Assembly (NCBI RefSeq): GCF_023566055.1
Contig: NZ_JALIQP010000004.1
Span: forward strand, 124,001 to 188,000
Reading direction: 5' to 3'
Origin: Halosolutus amylolyticus
Lineage (GTDB): Archaea; Halobacteriota; Halobacteria; Halobacteriales; Natrialbaceae
Length of the DNA: 64,000 nt
Shown here: positions 35,705 to 43,904 of the stretch, piece after piece
Layout: every line of letters begins with the position of its first letter
Numbering within the stretch: the first letter of the stretch is position 1
Position numbers and translations under genes: made by a program
Notes under the pieces: model-generated
Databases searched by the model: none
What the model was told of the DNA's origin: nothing
Seen by the model: only the letters and a program-made list of their open reading frames with translations

Positions 35705-37006
35705 TCAGGCCGGTTCGAGTCTCACGATCCGATCGTCGCCGGGGCGTGGAAACGCCCCGCTCGCCCGGCCGTCCCGGTTCGAGGTGAGCAGGAACAGCGA
35801 TCCGTCGGGCCCCGGTTCGACGTGGCGCAGTCGTCCGTACGTACCGTCGAAGAGCGAGTGTGCGATCGCCGTGAACCGATCGTCGAGCCACGACGCGTCG
35901 AACGTGACTCCCGACTCGATCGCCGGGGGATCGTCCGCGAACAGCGAGACGGCGTACAGCGCGTTCGACCCGAGCCCGGCGGCGAAGAGCCTGTACTGCC
36001 AGTTCCCGATCGCGTCGTCGGCGTAGAACGAAAGCCCCGACGGTGCCCACGTCGTCTCGCCGGTGTTGACGATCGGCGGAGACGCCGCGTCGTACTCGTC
36101 GTAGTTGCCGTACTCGGGGTCGTCCGGACCGCCGCGGACGACGTCCCAGCCGTAGTTCCCGCCCGGACGGAGGACCGAAATCTCGTCGCGAGCCTGCGGG
36201 CCGTGTTCGGCCACGATCGGCGTTCCCTCGGGCGTGAAGTCGATCCCCTGCGGGTTCCGGTGCCCGAGCGTGTACGTCCGTGAATCGCCGTCCGCGCCCC
36301 AGTCGGGGGTCGCCGCCACCGATTCCCCGTCGGGCGTCGTCCGGAGCACGGCACCCGCGAGCGACCCGGGATCCTGTGTCGCCGCAGGGTCCTCCGCGTC
36401 GCCCGTGAGCACCCACAGGTCTCCCTCGGGGCCGAACGCGATCCGCCCGCCGTTGTGGATCGATGCGCCGGGGATTCCCTCGACGATCGGCTCGAGGTCG
36501 TCGCCGTCCCGATCGTAGCGGACGACGTGATTCGAGAGGTCGCCGGTCTCGGCAGTGTAGTAGACGAACAGGTCGGCCGGGTCGGGATAATCGGGATGTA
36601 CCGCGACGCCGAGCGTCCCGCCTTCGCCGGGTGCGGCCCGATCGGGGAGGTCGTCACCGTCGAGGACCGTCTCTCCGTCGGCCGGCGTGAGGTCAGCCTC
36701 GCCGCTCAGGGCGTCGGTCGCGAACCGGGTCACACCGCCGTCGCGTTCGGTGACGAACGCGTCGTCCCCGGCGAACGCGAGGTCCCACGGGATTTCGAGG
36801 TCGGAGACGACGGTCGTCGCCGAGACGTCCCCTTCGACCGGGGCCTCCCGCGGCGGTTCCCAGTCGGGTTGTTCCCAGTCGTCCGGGGGGACGTTCTCGG
36901 GCGTCGCCAGTTCGAGGTCGTCGCCCAGCAGTCGGCCGAGACAGCCAGCGGTCGCGACGCTCGCCCCGATCGCGAGGAGGTACTGCCGGCGGGGTGGCGA
37001 TTGCAT
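35705..37006 (-). CDS. PQQ-type glucose/sorbosone dehydrogenase lipoprotein
   Basis: 433 residues from the ATG at 37006. The N-terminus has a twin-arginine-like RRQYLLAIGASVATAGC, ending in a lipobox cysteine, so it is probably Tat-exported and lipid-anchored outside the membrane. The six-bladed beta-propeller (GSDH fold) shows LEIPWDLAFAGDDAFVTERD, GEGGTLGVAVHPDYPDPADL, NHVVRYDR and a HNGGRIAFGPEGDLWVLTGD block, with GHRNPQGIDFTPEG near the active site. Soluble sugar aldehyde dehydrogenases with PQQ share this fold. Whether this archaeon has PQQ is uncertain. Confidence 0.9.
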   Translation of the reverse strand: MQSPPRRQYLLAIGASVATAGCLGRLLGDDLELATPENVPPDDWEQPDWEPPREAPVEGDVSATTVVSDLEIPWDLAFAGDDAFVTERDGGVTRFATDALSGEADLTPADGETVLDGDDLPDRAAPGEGGTLGVAVHPDYPDPADLFVYYTAETGDLSNHVVRYDRDGDDLEPIVEGIPGASIHNGGRIAFGPEGDLWVLTGDAEDPAATQDPGSLAGAVLRTTPDGESVAATPDWGADGDSRTYTLGHRNPQGIDFTPEGTPIVAEHGPQARDEISVLRPGGNYGWDVVRGGPDDPEYGNYDEYDAASPPIVNTGETTWAPSGLSFYADDAIGNWQYRLFAAGLGSNALYAVSLFADDPPAIESGVTFDASWLDDRFTAIAHSLFDGTYGRLRHVEPGPDGSLFLLTSNRDGRASGAFPRPGDDRIVRLEPA

Positions 37007-37117
37007 ACCGGGTGCTACGGGTCGAGGGCCCAACAAGGCTCCCGACGGGGACCGATCGGCAGTGTCGTGCCCGTCGCCCATGCGGCGACAGTCTCACGCG
37101 AGCGGATCCTGGGCGAG

Positions 37118-37125
37118 AATTATGC
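37118..37125 (+). promoter_or_regulatory. TATA box of the universal stress gene
   Basis: AATTATGC is centred about 28 bases before the ATG at 37149, the leaderless spacing of haloarchaeal promoters, so that start is preferred over earlier in-frame codons. Confidence 0.55.
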
Positions 37126-37148
37126 CCTTCGGGGTGGTAGTAGACCGC

Positions 37149-37595
37149 ATGGACGACGCAATCGACGCGACCGACTTCGACGACATCCTCGTCCCGACCG
37201 ACGGCAGCAAATCGGCACGGGAGGGGGCGAAACAGGCTATCAGGTTCGCCAAGCGCAACGGGGCGACCCTGCACGTGCTCTACGCGATGGACATGGGTGA
37301 CGCCGACTACGTCGCCGTTCCGAGCGATATCGCACAGACCCGGAACCGCCTCGAGAAGAAAGGCCAGACGTTCGTCGCCGAGATCGAAGACCTCGCCACG
37401 GACGCCGACGTGCCCTGCGTTACGACGGTCGTGTCGAATACGCCCGTCGAGGCCATCCGCGAGTACGTCGACGAGAACGACATCGATCTCGTGGTGATGG
37501 GCAAACGAGGGCGCTCCGACCCCGACAAGCCGCTCATCGGCTCGATCACGAACCGGGTGGTCGGCTCGCTCGACGTCCCCGTGTTCACTGCCTGA
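37149..37595 (+). CDS. Universal stress protein (UspA family)
   Basis: 148 residues. It has the Rossmann-like UspA fold: FDDILVPTDGSKSAREGAKQ, RNGATLHVLYAMDMGD and the ATP-binding signature VVMGKRGRSDPDKPLIGSIT with NRVVGSLDVPVFTA (G-x2-G-x9-G-S/T pattern approximated). ATP-binding members respond to nutrient or stress signals. It is monocistronic, has its own TATA box, and is convergent with the DUF502 gene. Confidence 0.95.
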   Translation: MDDAIDATDFDDILVPTDGSKSAREGAKQAIRFAKRNGATLHVLYAMDMGDADYVAVPSDIAQTRNRLEKKGQTFVAEIEDLATDADVPCVTTVVSNTPVEAIREYVDENDIDLVVMGKRGRSDPDKPLIGSITNRVVGSLDVPVFTA

Positions 37596-37647
37596 GAACC
37601 TCGATCCCGCGGCGACGCCGCGTCGTCCAGACCCGGGCTGGAACCGG

Positions 37648-38331
37648 TCACGGATCGTTCACGGGGGCGGCCTGCCGGGAGCGATCGGATGCCTCGCGTT
37701 CGGTGTCGTCGACCGATCCCGTCGCAACCCCGAGGGTCGCGATCGACCTGACCGCCGCTTCGACCGAGACGTCGACGTCGTAGACGCGATCGGCGGGGAC
37801 GTGGAGGACGAACCCGTTCGTCGTCGGATTCGGGCCGAGCGGGATCATGATCGTCCGCAGGTCGTCCTCGTCGAGACAGCGCTCGATCGCCGGCGGCGTG
37901 TCCGCGGTGAGAAACCCGAGCATGTGCGCGTTCTCGTGGGGGAACTCGACGAGTTTGACGTCCTGGAACTGGTCGGTGTCGTCGTCCAGGAGGAGGTCGC
38001 TCGCCCGCCGGACGCTGGCGTAGACCGTGCTCACCCCGGGGATCGACTCGATCGCCGCGTGGACGTTCTGTGAGATTCGCCGGCCGTCGGTGTGGTCGGC
38101 CACGATCCCGATCAGTAGCACCGTCGCGAACAGCGACAGGAGCGTCGTCGCCTGGACGACGACGGTCGGCGGATCGGTCGGCCAGACGTAGAGGATCGCG
38201 ACCACGACCGGCGAGAGGACGTTCAGCACGAAATTCAACACGACGCTGAGGACGACGAGCGTGACCACGAGCGGGACCGTGATGGCGACTCCCTTGATCA
38301 GCCACCGCTTGACGGAAAACGTCGGCGACAT
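37648..38331 (-). CDS. DUF502 family membrane protein
   Basis: 227 residues. Two N-terminal membrane helices (WLIKGVAITVPLVVTLVVLS and ATTLLSLFATVLLIGIVADH) flank a loop. The signature ESIPGVSTVYASVRRASDLL then VKLVEFPHENAHMLGFLTAD is typical of DUF502, and NPTTNGFVLHVPADRVYDVD is the conserved C-terminal block. Family members are small membrane proteins of unknown biochemical role. The last 25 residues are polar and poorly conserved (TEREASDRSRQAAPVNDP). The promoter region is shared with a spacer of about 205 bases before the next minus-strand gene. Confidence 0.93.
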   Translation of the reverse strand: MSPTFSVKRWLIKGVAITVPLVVTLVVLSVVLNFVLNVLSPVVVAILYVWPTDPPTVVVQATTLLSLFATVLLIGIVADHTDGRRISQNVHAAIESIPGVSTVYASVRRASDLLLDDDTDQFQDVKLVEFPHENAHMLGFLTADTPPAIERCLDEDDLRTIMIPLGPNPTTNGFVLHVPADRVYDVDVSVEAAVRSIATLGVATGSVDDTEREASDRSRQAAPVNDP

Positions 38332-38536
38332 CGCCGGAAATTCACTCTCGTTCCACGTGCCCGTTGGGTTTGCGATGTAAAGCAGCCGGACCGTTCGCCG
38401 GAGGATAACGTCGCCCCCGTCAGCGGAAGGCCACCGTCACGCGCTGGGGCGACGGTCTACCGTACCAGACCAACGGCGTCACAGTTCGAAGACGGGAGTT
38501 TCGGCGAGAACGATCGACCCCCGACGATCGGCCGAC

Positions 38537-39334
38537 TCAGTCGGCCGCCGTCTGTGTCTGCAGGACGTCGACCTTCTCGGCGGCGTACCCGAAGACGTCC
38601 TGGTAGCCGTTGGGCGACATGAGAACCGGGTAGAACGGCTCCTCGGCGACCTGCGTCTCGCCGTCGGCGGCCGCGAACGGGTTCCCCGGCTCGACCTCCG
38701 TGAAATTATCGACGAACACCTCGTAGGTGTCCGCCTGCTCCTTGCGGATGACGTCCGTGAGCCGGAACACCGGGAGATCGCGGGAGACGGTGTCACCCGG
38801 CAACGCGTCGACGGCCGTCAGGAACGCCCGCGTCAGCCGATCGGCGTTCTCGGCGGCCGTCTCCGAGCCCTGCAGCCCACACTCGACCTCGACCGTGTCG
38901 ATCTCGGAGAAGAGCCGCCCCTCCGCGAAGTTGCTCGTCTCGACCATCGCGGCCACGGGAAGCTGTGGACAGATCTCAGTCGCCGTCTCGCTGATCTCGT
39001 TGACGATCGCGAACGGCTCGGCGTGGCTCTGTGTCGAGTGCATCGAGAAGGTGAGACAGTCCTCGAGTTCCTCGACCAGCCGGTGGGCGAGCTGTCCCTC
39101 GTGGGTCTTCGCGTCCGGATCGCCGGGGAACGCGCGGTTCAGGTCCTCGTCGACGAAGCGAACCCGTCGCTCGAGCGCCGCCTCGTTGGCGACGACGAGT
39201 TTGACGGGTCGTTCGACGGTCGGGCGCTCGTCAAGCAGTCGCTCGACGGCGCGGACGCCGCAGGGCTCGTCCCCGTGCACGCCCGCGACGACCGCGAGTT
39301 CCGGCGTCCCCGACCCGAGCTGGGCGACTCTCAT
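38537..39334 (-). CDS. Succinylglutamate desuccinylase/aspartoacylase-type metallohydrolase
   Basis: 265 residues with a zinc carboxypeptidase-like fold. GVHGDEPCGVRAVERLL (His and Glu zinc ligands) opens it. FVDEDLNRAFPGDPDAKTHE follows with the R-x-FPG block. The third ligand is in LTFSMHSTQSHAEPFA, and the general base Glu is near TVEVECGLQGSETAAENA. The family removes acyl groups from amino acids (AspA/AstE). Its substrate here is unknown. It is isolated in the region, upstream of the DUF502 gene on the same strand with a 205-base gap. Confidence 0.9.
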   Translation of the reverse strand: MRVAQLGSGTPELAVVAGVHGDEPCGVRAVERLLDERPTVERPVKLVVANEAALERRVRFVDEDLNRAFPGDPDAKTHEGQLAHRLVEELEDCLTFSMHSTQSHAEPFAIVNEISETATEICPQLPVAAMVETSNFAEGRLFSEIDTVEVECGLQGSETAAENADRLTRAFLTAVDALPGDTVSRDLPVFRLTDVIRKEQADTYEVFVDNFTEVEPGNPFAAADGETQVAEEPFYPVLMSPNGYQDVFGYAAEKVDVLQTQTAAD

Positions 39335-39475
39335 CAGTGTATAGAACGGTCCGCGAACCCAAATGTGACACGGTTCGGACTCGACGGCGCAGGGCCGGGA
39401 GCGGGTTCGAGGGTGAGAACGAGGGTGGAGACACGTCTCTCGACGAATCCGGCGTCAGAGCGGCGCGTTCGACGG

Positions 39476-40480
39476 TCACACCAGCGACCGCACGACCTCG
39501 TCGACGGCGCGCCCCTCGGCGACCACGTCGCGACGGTAGTGCATGTAGACGACTCCGAGCGGCGGCTGGAGCAGGTACGCGAGCGCGATCGGCAGGATCG
39601 CCTCGGTCGGGAGCGTCTCCGACGCCACGGCGATGGCGACGGCGATCGAGAGGTTGCGCATGCTCGTCGCGTAGATCAGTGCGATCCCCTGTGCGGGCGC
39701 CACCAGCGTCCGGCCGACGGCCACGCCGACGACGAGCAGGACGGCATAGAAGAGGACGAGCGGAACGATCGTGATCGCCGATCCGATCGGATCCGAGAGG
39801 ATCGCCTCGCTTCGCATCGTCATGGCGATGAACACGATCGCCATCACGCCGAGGGAACTCGCGCCGCCGAACAGCGGTTTCAACCGCTCGAAGCCGCTCG
39901 GGCCCTGCGTCCGCAAGACGAGTCGCCGCGTGACGTTGCCCGCGACCATCGGGACGACGACGAACAGGGCCATCTGTCGATAGAGCGCACCGGGTTCGAA
40001 GGCGACGCCGTCGCCCACGAGCAGGGAGAGGTACGCCGGGAGAACGACGACCGCGGTGAGCAGATTCGCGGCCATCGCCACCAGCGCGGCCTCCAGGTCG
40101 CCGTCGGCCAGTCCCGTCCAGGCGGCCGTCATCCCGGACGTCGGGATGAGGGCGATGAGATAGAGACCGACGGCGTAGGCCGGGTTGCCGGCGAAAAACA
40201 GCCGTGCAAGGACGACAGCGATCGCGGGCGCCACCGCGAAGTTGATCGCCAGACTGAGCGCGACCGGAGCGAGGTGGTCGCGAACGTTGAGCACCTCCTT
40301 GAGGTCGATGTTGATCATCATCGGATAGACCATCAGGAACAGCACCGGGGTGATCGCCCCCTGGAGGAGGTGCTTGGTCCCCGCGTCGAACACCTGTCCG
40401 GCGAGGAGTCCGAGCGCGAGCGACGCGACGACCACGTAGAGCAGGTTTTGCTTGATCCCCAGGAGCGCGCGCCTGATCAT
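39476..40480 (-). CDS. BASS/ACR3-type transporter (bile acid:Na+ symporter or arsenite exporter family)
   Basis: 334 residues with about ten membrane helices. LFLMVYPMMINIDLKEVLNV and LYLIALIPTSGMTAAWTGLA resemble ACR3 and BASS-family sequences, with LGVMAIVFIAMTMRSEAILS and GIALIYATSMRNLSIAVAIA as later repeats. The first resembles ACR3 more than classical bile-acid symporters. The second repeat has an SMRN motif where Arg-Asn is often found. No arsR or arsC gene is adjacent, so arsenic export is unproven. An AT-rich imperfect palindrome lies about 110 bases upstream. Confidence 0.87.
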   Translation of the reverse strand: MIRRALLGIKQNLLYVVVASLALGLLAGQVFDAGTKHLLQGAITPVLFLMVYPMMINIDLKEVLNVRDHLAPVALSLAINFAVAPAIAVVLARLFFAGNPAYAVGLYLIALIPTSGMTAAWTGLADGDLEAALVAMAANLLTAVVVLPAYLSLLVGDGVAFEPGALYRQMALFVVVPMVAGNVTRRLVLRTQGPSGFERLKPLFGGASSLGVMAIVFIAMTMRSEAILSDPIGSAITIVPLVLFYAVLLVVGVAVGRTLVAPAQGIALIYATSMRNLSIAVAIAVASETLPTEAILPIALAYLLQPPLGVVYMHYRRDVVAEGRAVDEVVRSLV

Positions 40481-40920
40481 GGGTCCACCGTCCGTGCGAC
40501 CTGCGACCGCGCGTTCGTCGACGTGACGGTTCGGCCGTGCGGTTCGAGGGTCGATCCGGTGACCGACCAGCCCCTCGTCGGAGTCGCCATGTATTGTATG
40601 ATTATTACTATACTACAAAATACTTCCGACACTGCAACGGGCGAGTCAGCCGTCGGGACGGGGGACGGATTCGAGAAATGACCGTTTTCTGGGCAATCGA
40701 AAATCTGTTCTTCGATCGAACTGTTTCGTCAAAACCGGCATATGGGGGGCACATATCCGGCATCTGGACGGATGGTTCCGAACGAGCGAAATCCGTTGAT
40801 CGGAATATGTGACCAGAAACCGGTTCCAGGTATCCTGCTCCGCAATTCAGAAACGTCTGGACACGAGGGACACATATTGTGTGAACTAAGCAATACTGGG
40901 TAGCCAACACTGGGAGCGTG
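40481..40920. other. AT-rich spacer with palindromes
   Basis: 440 bases with lower G+C than the surroundings, especially 40588-40910. An imperfect AT-rich palindrome lies at 40590-40624 (GTATTGTATG at one end, ACAAAATAC at the other). ACACATATTGTGT (40870-40882) is a perfect inverted repeat upstream of the lipoyl-like remnant. The word CACATAT or its inverse occurs at several places (about 40750, 40806, 40871). The encoded frames do not look like haloarchaeal proteins. It looks like foreign or decayed DNA plus promoters. Confidence 0.5.
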
Positions 40921-41235
40921 ATGACGTACGAATTCGCGGTTCCGGAACTCGGGACCGTCGTCGACGACGGACTGCTGGTCAGCTACCAGGTCGGATGGGG
41001 AGACGTGGTCGAGGACGGCGCGCTCGTCGCCGGCGACCCGATGCTGGCTGACAAAGCGAGCGACGAGGGCGCGATCGCGGCGACCTCGACGCTCGCCGAG
41101 ACGGGTCACACGCATTCGACCCGCACCGGGCAGTCGCGGATTCACTCGCGGTACGGGTACCGCACTGACCCTGAAACGACGATCCTCACCGGCTCTGAAA
41201 CGACGATTTCGATCGCACCCTTTTCCGTCCTGTGA
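40921..41235 (+). pseudogene. Lipoyl/biotinyl-domain gene remnant
   Basis: 104 residues from the ATG at 40921. The first 45 residues align by eye with E2-type lipoyl domains: YEFAVPELGTVVDDGLLVSY, then VGWGDVVEDGALVAGD and LADKAS, where normal domains read ETDKA with the modified Lys. After that the sequence (TSTLAETGHTHSTRTGQSR and onward) no longer fits the fold, lacks the second half of the domain and has no E2 catalytic part. It is probably a truncated, decayed copy. A short functional protein cannot be excluded. It lies in low-G+C flanking DNA. Confidence 0.45.
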
Positions 41236-41314
41236 CCCGGCATTCGACCCCCCTATTTCCGCACCGGCGAGTCACAAGGTATTTCATAGAATAGTGGAAA
41301 ATATACAATACAGA

Positions 41315-41707
41315 ATGACAGACATCGACCTCACGACCACCAACGAGGACGGGTTCGACACGAGAAGCGCCATCGGTGATTTCACGGTCGCCGTCGACCC
41401 CATGAACGAAACGGGACCGAACCCGAACGAACTACTCGTCGCCGACTACGCGTCGTGTTTCCTCCCTGCGGTTCGGTTGGGTGCCCGCAAGAACGGGATC
41501 GACGATCTCGGCAAGATGGAGATCGCCGCCGAAGCGGACCTCGACGACCACGACAACCTCGAAGCGATCCGGTTCACGCTGTACGTCGAGGCCGCGCTCG
41601 ACGACCCCGACGAACTCGCCACCATCGGCGAGCAGCATTGCCATATCCATACAACACTACGGGACGGCCTCCACGCCGACGTAACAGTCGTCGACGACGC
41701 GTACTGA
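41315..41707 (+). CDS. OsmC/Ohr-family thiol peroxidase
   Basis: 130 residues from the ATG at 41315 (MTDIDLTTTNEDGFD). NPNELLVADYASCFLPAVRLG contains the N-terminal redox Cys of OsmC, and GEQHCHIHTTLRDG carries the second. EAIRFTLYVEAALDDPDELA fits the beta-strand between them. Such proteins reduce organic hydroperoxides with a dithiol cofactor. The upstream region has ATTTCATAG and AAAATATACAATA stretches as promoter candidates. It ends one base before the stop of the convergent DUF309 gene. Confidence 0.92.
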   Translation: MTDIDLTTTNEDGFDTRSAIGDFTVAVDPMNETGPNPNELLVADYASCFLPAVRLGARKNGIDDLGKMEIAAEADLDDHDNLEAIRFTLYVEAALDDPDELATIGEQHCHIHTTLRDGLHADVTVVDDAY

Positions 41708-42193
41708 TCACTCCTCGAGTGCCCGAACGTACTCGCGATCGATCTGACGCGCGGTCGGCCGATCGCCGTCGAGCGGAATCCGCCACTCGTCGATCCGCGA
41801 GGGATTTTCGAGGGCGTTCGTCGTCGTCGTCCGGATCTCGAGGACGTCGACACCGTAGTAGTCGTTCGGAACGCCCTGAAAGTACTGGAGGGCGGTCCGG
41901 AAGAGCGATCGCATCCCGTCGTCGTTCTCGAAATCGACCCGTTTGTACGTCCCCGCGGCGACCTGTACCATTCCGTGAGCGAAGGCGCTCTCGGTGGTTC
42001 CGCGGCCGTAGTTGTACCACTCGTCCTCGAAACAGTCATGTGATTCGTGGTACGCGCCGGAATTGAACAGTCGAACGCCGTGGACCACCGCCCGCCGGAG
42101 GGTGTCGTGCTCCCAGCGACCCGCGTCGGCGTCCCAGCCGGTCGGGTTCCCGGCCGGCGCGCGGACGGTCGGGTCGCGGGTGTGGTCGTCCAT
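41708..42193 (-). CDS. DUF309 family protein
   Basis: 161 residues. The hallmark block is [20 protein letters not shown], with two histidines and acidic residues expected for the family. It is followed by [20 protein letters not shown], a second helix with a conserved His. These proteins are helical, function unknown, sometimes metal-binding. It is convergent with osmC (adjacent stops) and divergent from the four-cysteine mini-gene at 42321. Confidence 0.9.
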   Translation of the reverse strand: MDDHTRDPTVRAPAGNPTGWDADAGRWEHDTLRRAVVHGVRLFNSGAYHESHDCFEDEWYNYGRGTTESAFAHGMVQVAAGTYKRVDFENDDGMRSLFRTALQYFQGVPNDYYGVDVLEIRTTTTNALENPSRIDEWRIPLDGDRPTARQIDREYVRALEE

Positions 42194-42288
42194 GGGACAT
42201 CTTGGGTCAGAGGACGCGTAACTCCGTCGGTCCGATCGGGTCCGACCCGTTCGCCAGTCGGATCGCGATCGAACCTTCGGCCCGTAGG

Positions 42289-42295
42289 CTTATTC
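42289..42295 (+). promoter_or_regulatory. TATA box of the 42-residue zinc-finger gene
   Basis: CTTATTC is centred about 29 bases before the ATG at 42321, the leaderless spacing. It makes the tiny gene downstream credible. Confidence 0.55.
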
Positions 42296-42320
42296 TGATC
42301 CAGTGCTACGCTCCGACTAG

Positions 42321-42449
42321 ATGAAGTACCCGTACGGGAACTGCCAGCACTGCGGGGAGCGACTCTACGCACACGTCGACGGAGGGTACCAGTGTCACAA
42401 CTGTCACCAGCGGTATCCAGAGGACGAACTCGACGGGGCGACGGCCTGA
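42321..42449 (+). CDS. Zinc-finger mini-protein (42 residues)
   Basis: A 43-codon frame, ATG at 42321 and TGA at 42447-42449. The protein MKYPYGNCQHCGERLYAHVD continues as GGYQCHNCHQRYPEDELDGA. It has two CxxC pairs (CQHC and CHNC) 15 residues apart, so it should bind one zinc. Many such small zinc proteins occur in haloarchaea, and some affect swarming or stress responses. The leaderless TATA box 29 bases upstream supports expression. Confidence 0.8.
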   Translation: MKYPYGNCQHCGERLYAHVDGGYQCHNCHQRYPEDELDGATA

Positions 42450-42558
42450 GCGCCTGTCTCGGTCTCGGTCCCCGCGTCGACTCCCATCGATCGACGTCGA
42501 TCGATCGTCGCGGAAATCGCAGCGTATTCATACGGCACCACCTTACTATCGGCCGCGT

Positions 42559-42641
42559 GCGAGGGTAGCCAAGCGGTCAACGGCGGCGGACTCAAGATCC
42601 GCTCGTGTAGACGTTCGTGGGTTCGATTCCCTCCCCTCGCA
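42559..42641 (+). tRNA. tRNA-Leu(CAA)
   Basis: 83 bases. Acceptor GCGAGGG (42559-42565) pairs perfectly with CCCTCGC (42634-42640), with discriminator A and no encoded CCA. The D arm lies in GCCAAGCGGTCAACGGC. The anticodon arm is GCGGA-CTCAAGA-TCCGC (42586-42602), with anticodon CAA at 42593-42595 reading UUG (Leu). The variable arm is long (class II), and the T loop contains TTCGATT. The stop of the mini zinc-finger gene is 110 bases upstream. Part of its 3' end is copied downstream, so it may be an integration target. Confidence 0.96.
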
Positions 42642-42759
42642 TCGCAACGAAGCGCAAAGACGCGCTGAGTGAGATGCAGGAGGGATCGAATTACGCCGAG
42701 GTTCTGCGCCACAGGCGCAGGTTCTCGGAGGTGGTTCGATTCCCTCCCCTCGCATCGCA
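42620..42759. repeat. Direct and inverted partial copies of the tRNA-Leu 3' end
   Basis: A 27-bp stretch covering the tRNA T loop, 3' acceptor and six bases beyond (42620-42646) recurs exactly at 42733-42759. A degenerate inverted copy (42673-42693) lies between them. Such tRNA 3'-end duplications are what integrases leave as attL/attR. The enclosed 86 bases are too small to be an element with an integrase, so this would be the scar of one. Confidence 0.7.
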
Positions 42760-42776
42760 CGCGGTGCGAAAGCACC
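42696..42776 (+). other. Cluster of small hairpins downstream of tRNA-Leu
   Basis: CCGAG-GTT-CTGCGCC-ACA then GGCGCAG-GTT-CTCGG folds as a two-part stem (42696-42728) with a symmetric GTT/GTT internal loop. GGTGC-GAAA-GCACC (42763-42776) is a stem closed by a GNRA tetraloop. GGAAGATC/GATCTTCC (42788-42795, 42806-42813) is a further 8-bp stem outside this range. The arrangement may be part of a small RNA or a processed tRNA trailer. I cannot prove transcription. Confidence 0.35.
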
Positions 42777-42962
42777 CGTAAAGATGCGGAAGATCAACAC
42801 GGAGCGATCTTCCCTCGCAACTTCTGACGACCCCGAATCGAGACGACGAGTGACCGGTCCGACCCGTGTCGATTCGACTCACCCTGGTCCGATCGTCCCC
42901 GAAGCGCCCACTAGGGGGTTCGAATCGTCACATCCTTTTCACTCGTCCACGCACAGTGCACA

Positions 42963-43772
42963 ATGAACGATGCTGACGACGCGCGCCGGCGGGCCGAGGT
43001 CGCCGTCCGCGCAGCCAGGGCGGGTGCAGAGGTCGCTTCGGACGCCTTCCGATCGGGGATCGCCGTCGAGACGAAAGACGGGAAGACCGACGTCGTCACG
43101 CAGGCCGACCGGGACGCCCAGACGACCGTCGTCGAGGTCCTCCGGGAGACGTATCCGGACGACCCGATCGTCGGCGAAGAGGCGGACACGCTGAAAGCGG
43201 TGCCCGAAACGGGGCCGGCGTGGATCGTCGATCCGATCGACGGGACGAACAACTACGTCGACGGCATCCGGGCGTTCGGAACCGCGGTTGCGACGGTCGT
43301 CGACGGCGAACCGATCGCCGGGGCGTCCGTCTTCCCCGAACTCGGGGACACGTACCGCGTCGGACCCGAGGGCGCGTTCCGCAACGACGACCCGCTGTCG
43401 GTCACCGACCGGGCGGATCCTGAGACCGCCACCGTCTGTCCGACGTTCTGGTGGGACTACGACGAACGCGACCAGTACGCCGCCGCGACGGGGGCGATCG
43501 TCGAGCGGTTTGCTGACCTGCGCCGGTTCGGCTGTGCACAACTCGAACTCGCGATGGTCGCCGCCGGCGCGCTCGACGGCGCCGTCACGAACCTCGTGAT
43601 GAACCCGTGGGACTCCGTCGCCGGCGTCCAGCTGATCCGCGAGGCGGGCGGCACCGTCACCGACCTCGAGGGCGATCGCTGGCGACACGACAGCACGGGC
43701 CTCGTGGCCTCGAACGGCGAGATCCACGACGACGTGCTGGCGGTCGCCCGTGAGGCCGCGGCCCTCGAGTAA
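42963..43772 (+). CDS. Inositol monophosphatase/FBPase-type phosphatase
   Basis: 269 residues. The metal site is complete: Glu72/73 in DPIVGEEADT, and WIVDPIDGTNNYVDGIRAFG (87-106) with Asp90, Asp93, Gly94 and Thr95. The distal motif is NPWDSVAGVQLIREAGGTVT, with the third acidic ligand. The family dephosphorylates inositol-1-phosphate, fructose-1,6-bisphosphate or related sugars with magnesium. Archaeal members are often dual-specific. It follows the tRNA region after a spacer of about 200 bases and is followed by the DUF63 gene. Confidence 0.95.
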   Translation: MNDADDARRRAEVAVRAARAGAEVASDAFRSGIAVETKDGKTDVVTQADRDAQTTVVEVLRETYPDDPIVGEEADTLKAVPETGPAWIVDPIDGTNNYVDGIRAFGTAVATVVDGEPIAGASVFPELGDTYRVGPEGAFRNDDPLSVTDRADPETATVCPTFWWDYDERDQYAAATGAIVERFADLRRFGCAQLELAMVAAGALDGAVTNLVMNPWDSVAGVQLIREAGGTVTDLEGDRWRHDSTGLVASNGEIHDDVLAVAREAAALE

Positions 43773-43904
43773 CCCGACCGGGCGAACCGTGGGGCGGACG
43801 GACGGCTCGGTGCGCTCCGGAACGGCGTCGCCGCGACCACCCGACCGCCGTCCCGCGCGTCAGAAATCGGAAACGGTAAGCGGGCCCCGTTCGGGATATC
43901 GTCC

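Noticed and set aside
42546-42800. Frames reading CEGRESNPRT and ARGGNRT near tRNA-Leu
   Set aside because: They are antisense translations of the tRNA 3' end and its copies, a known artefact; no protein is supported.
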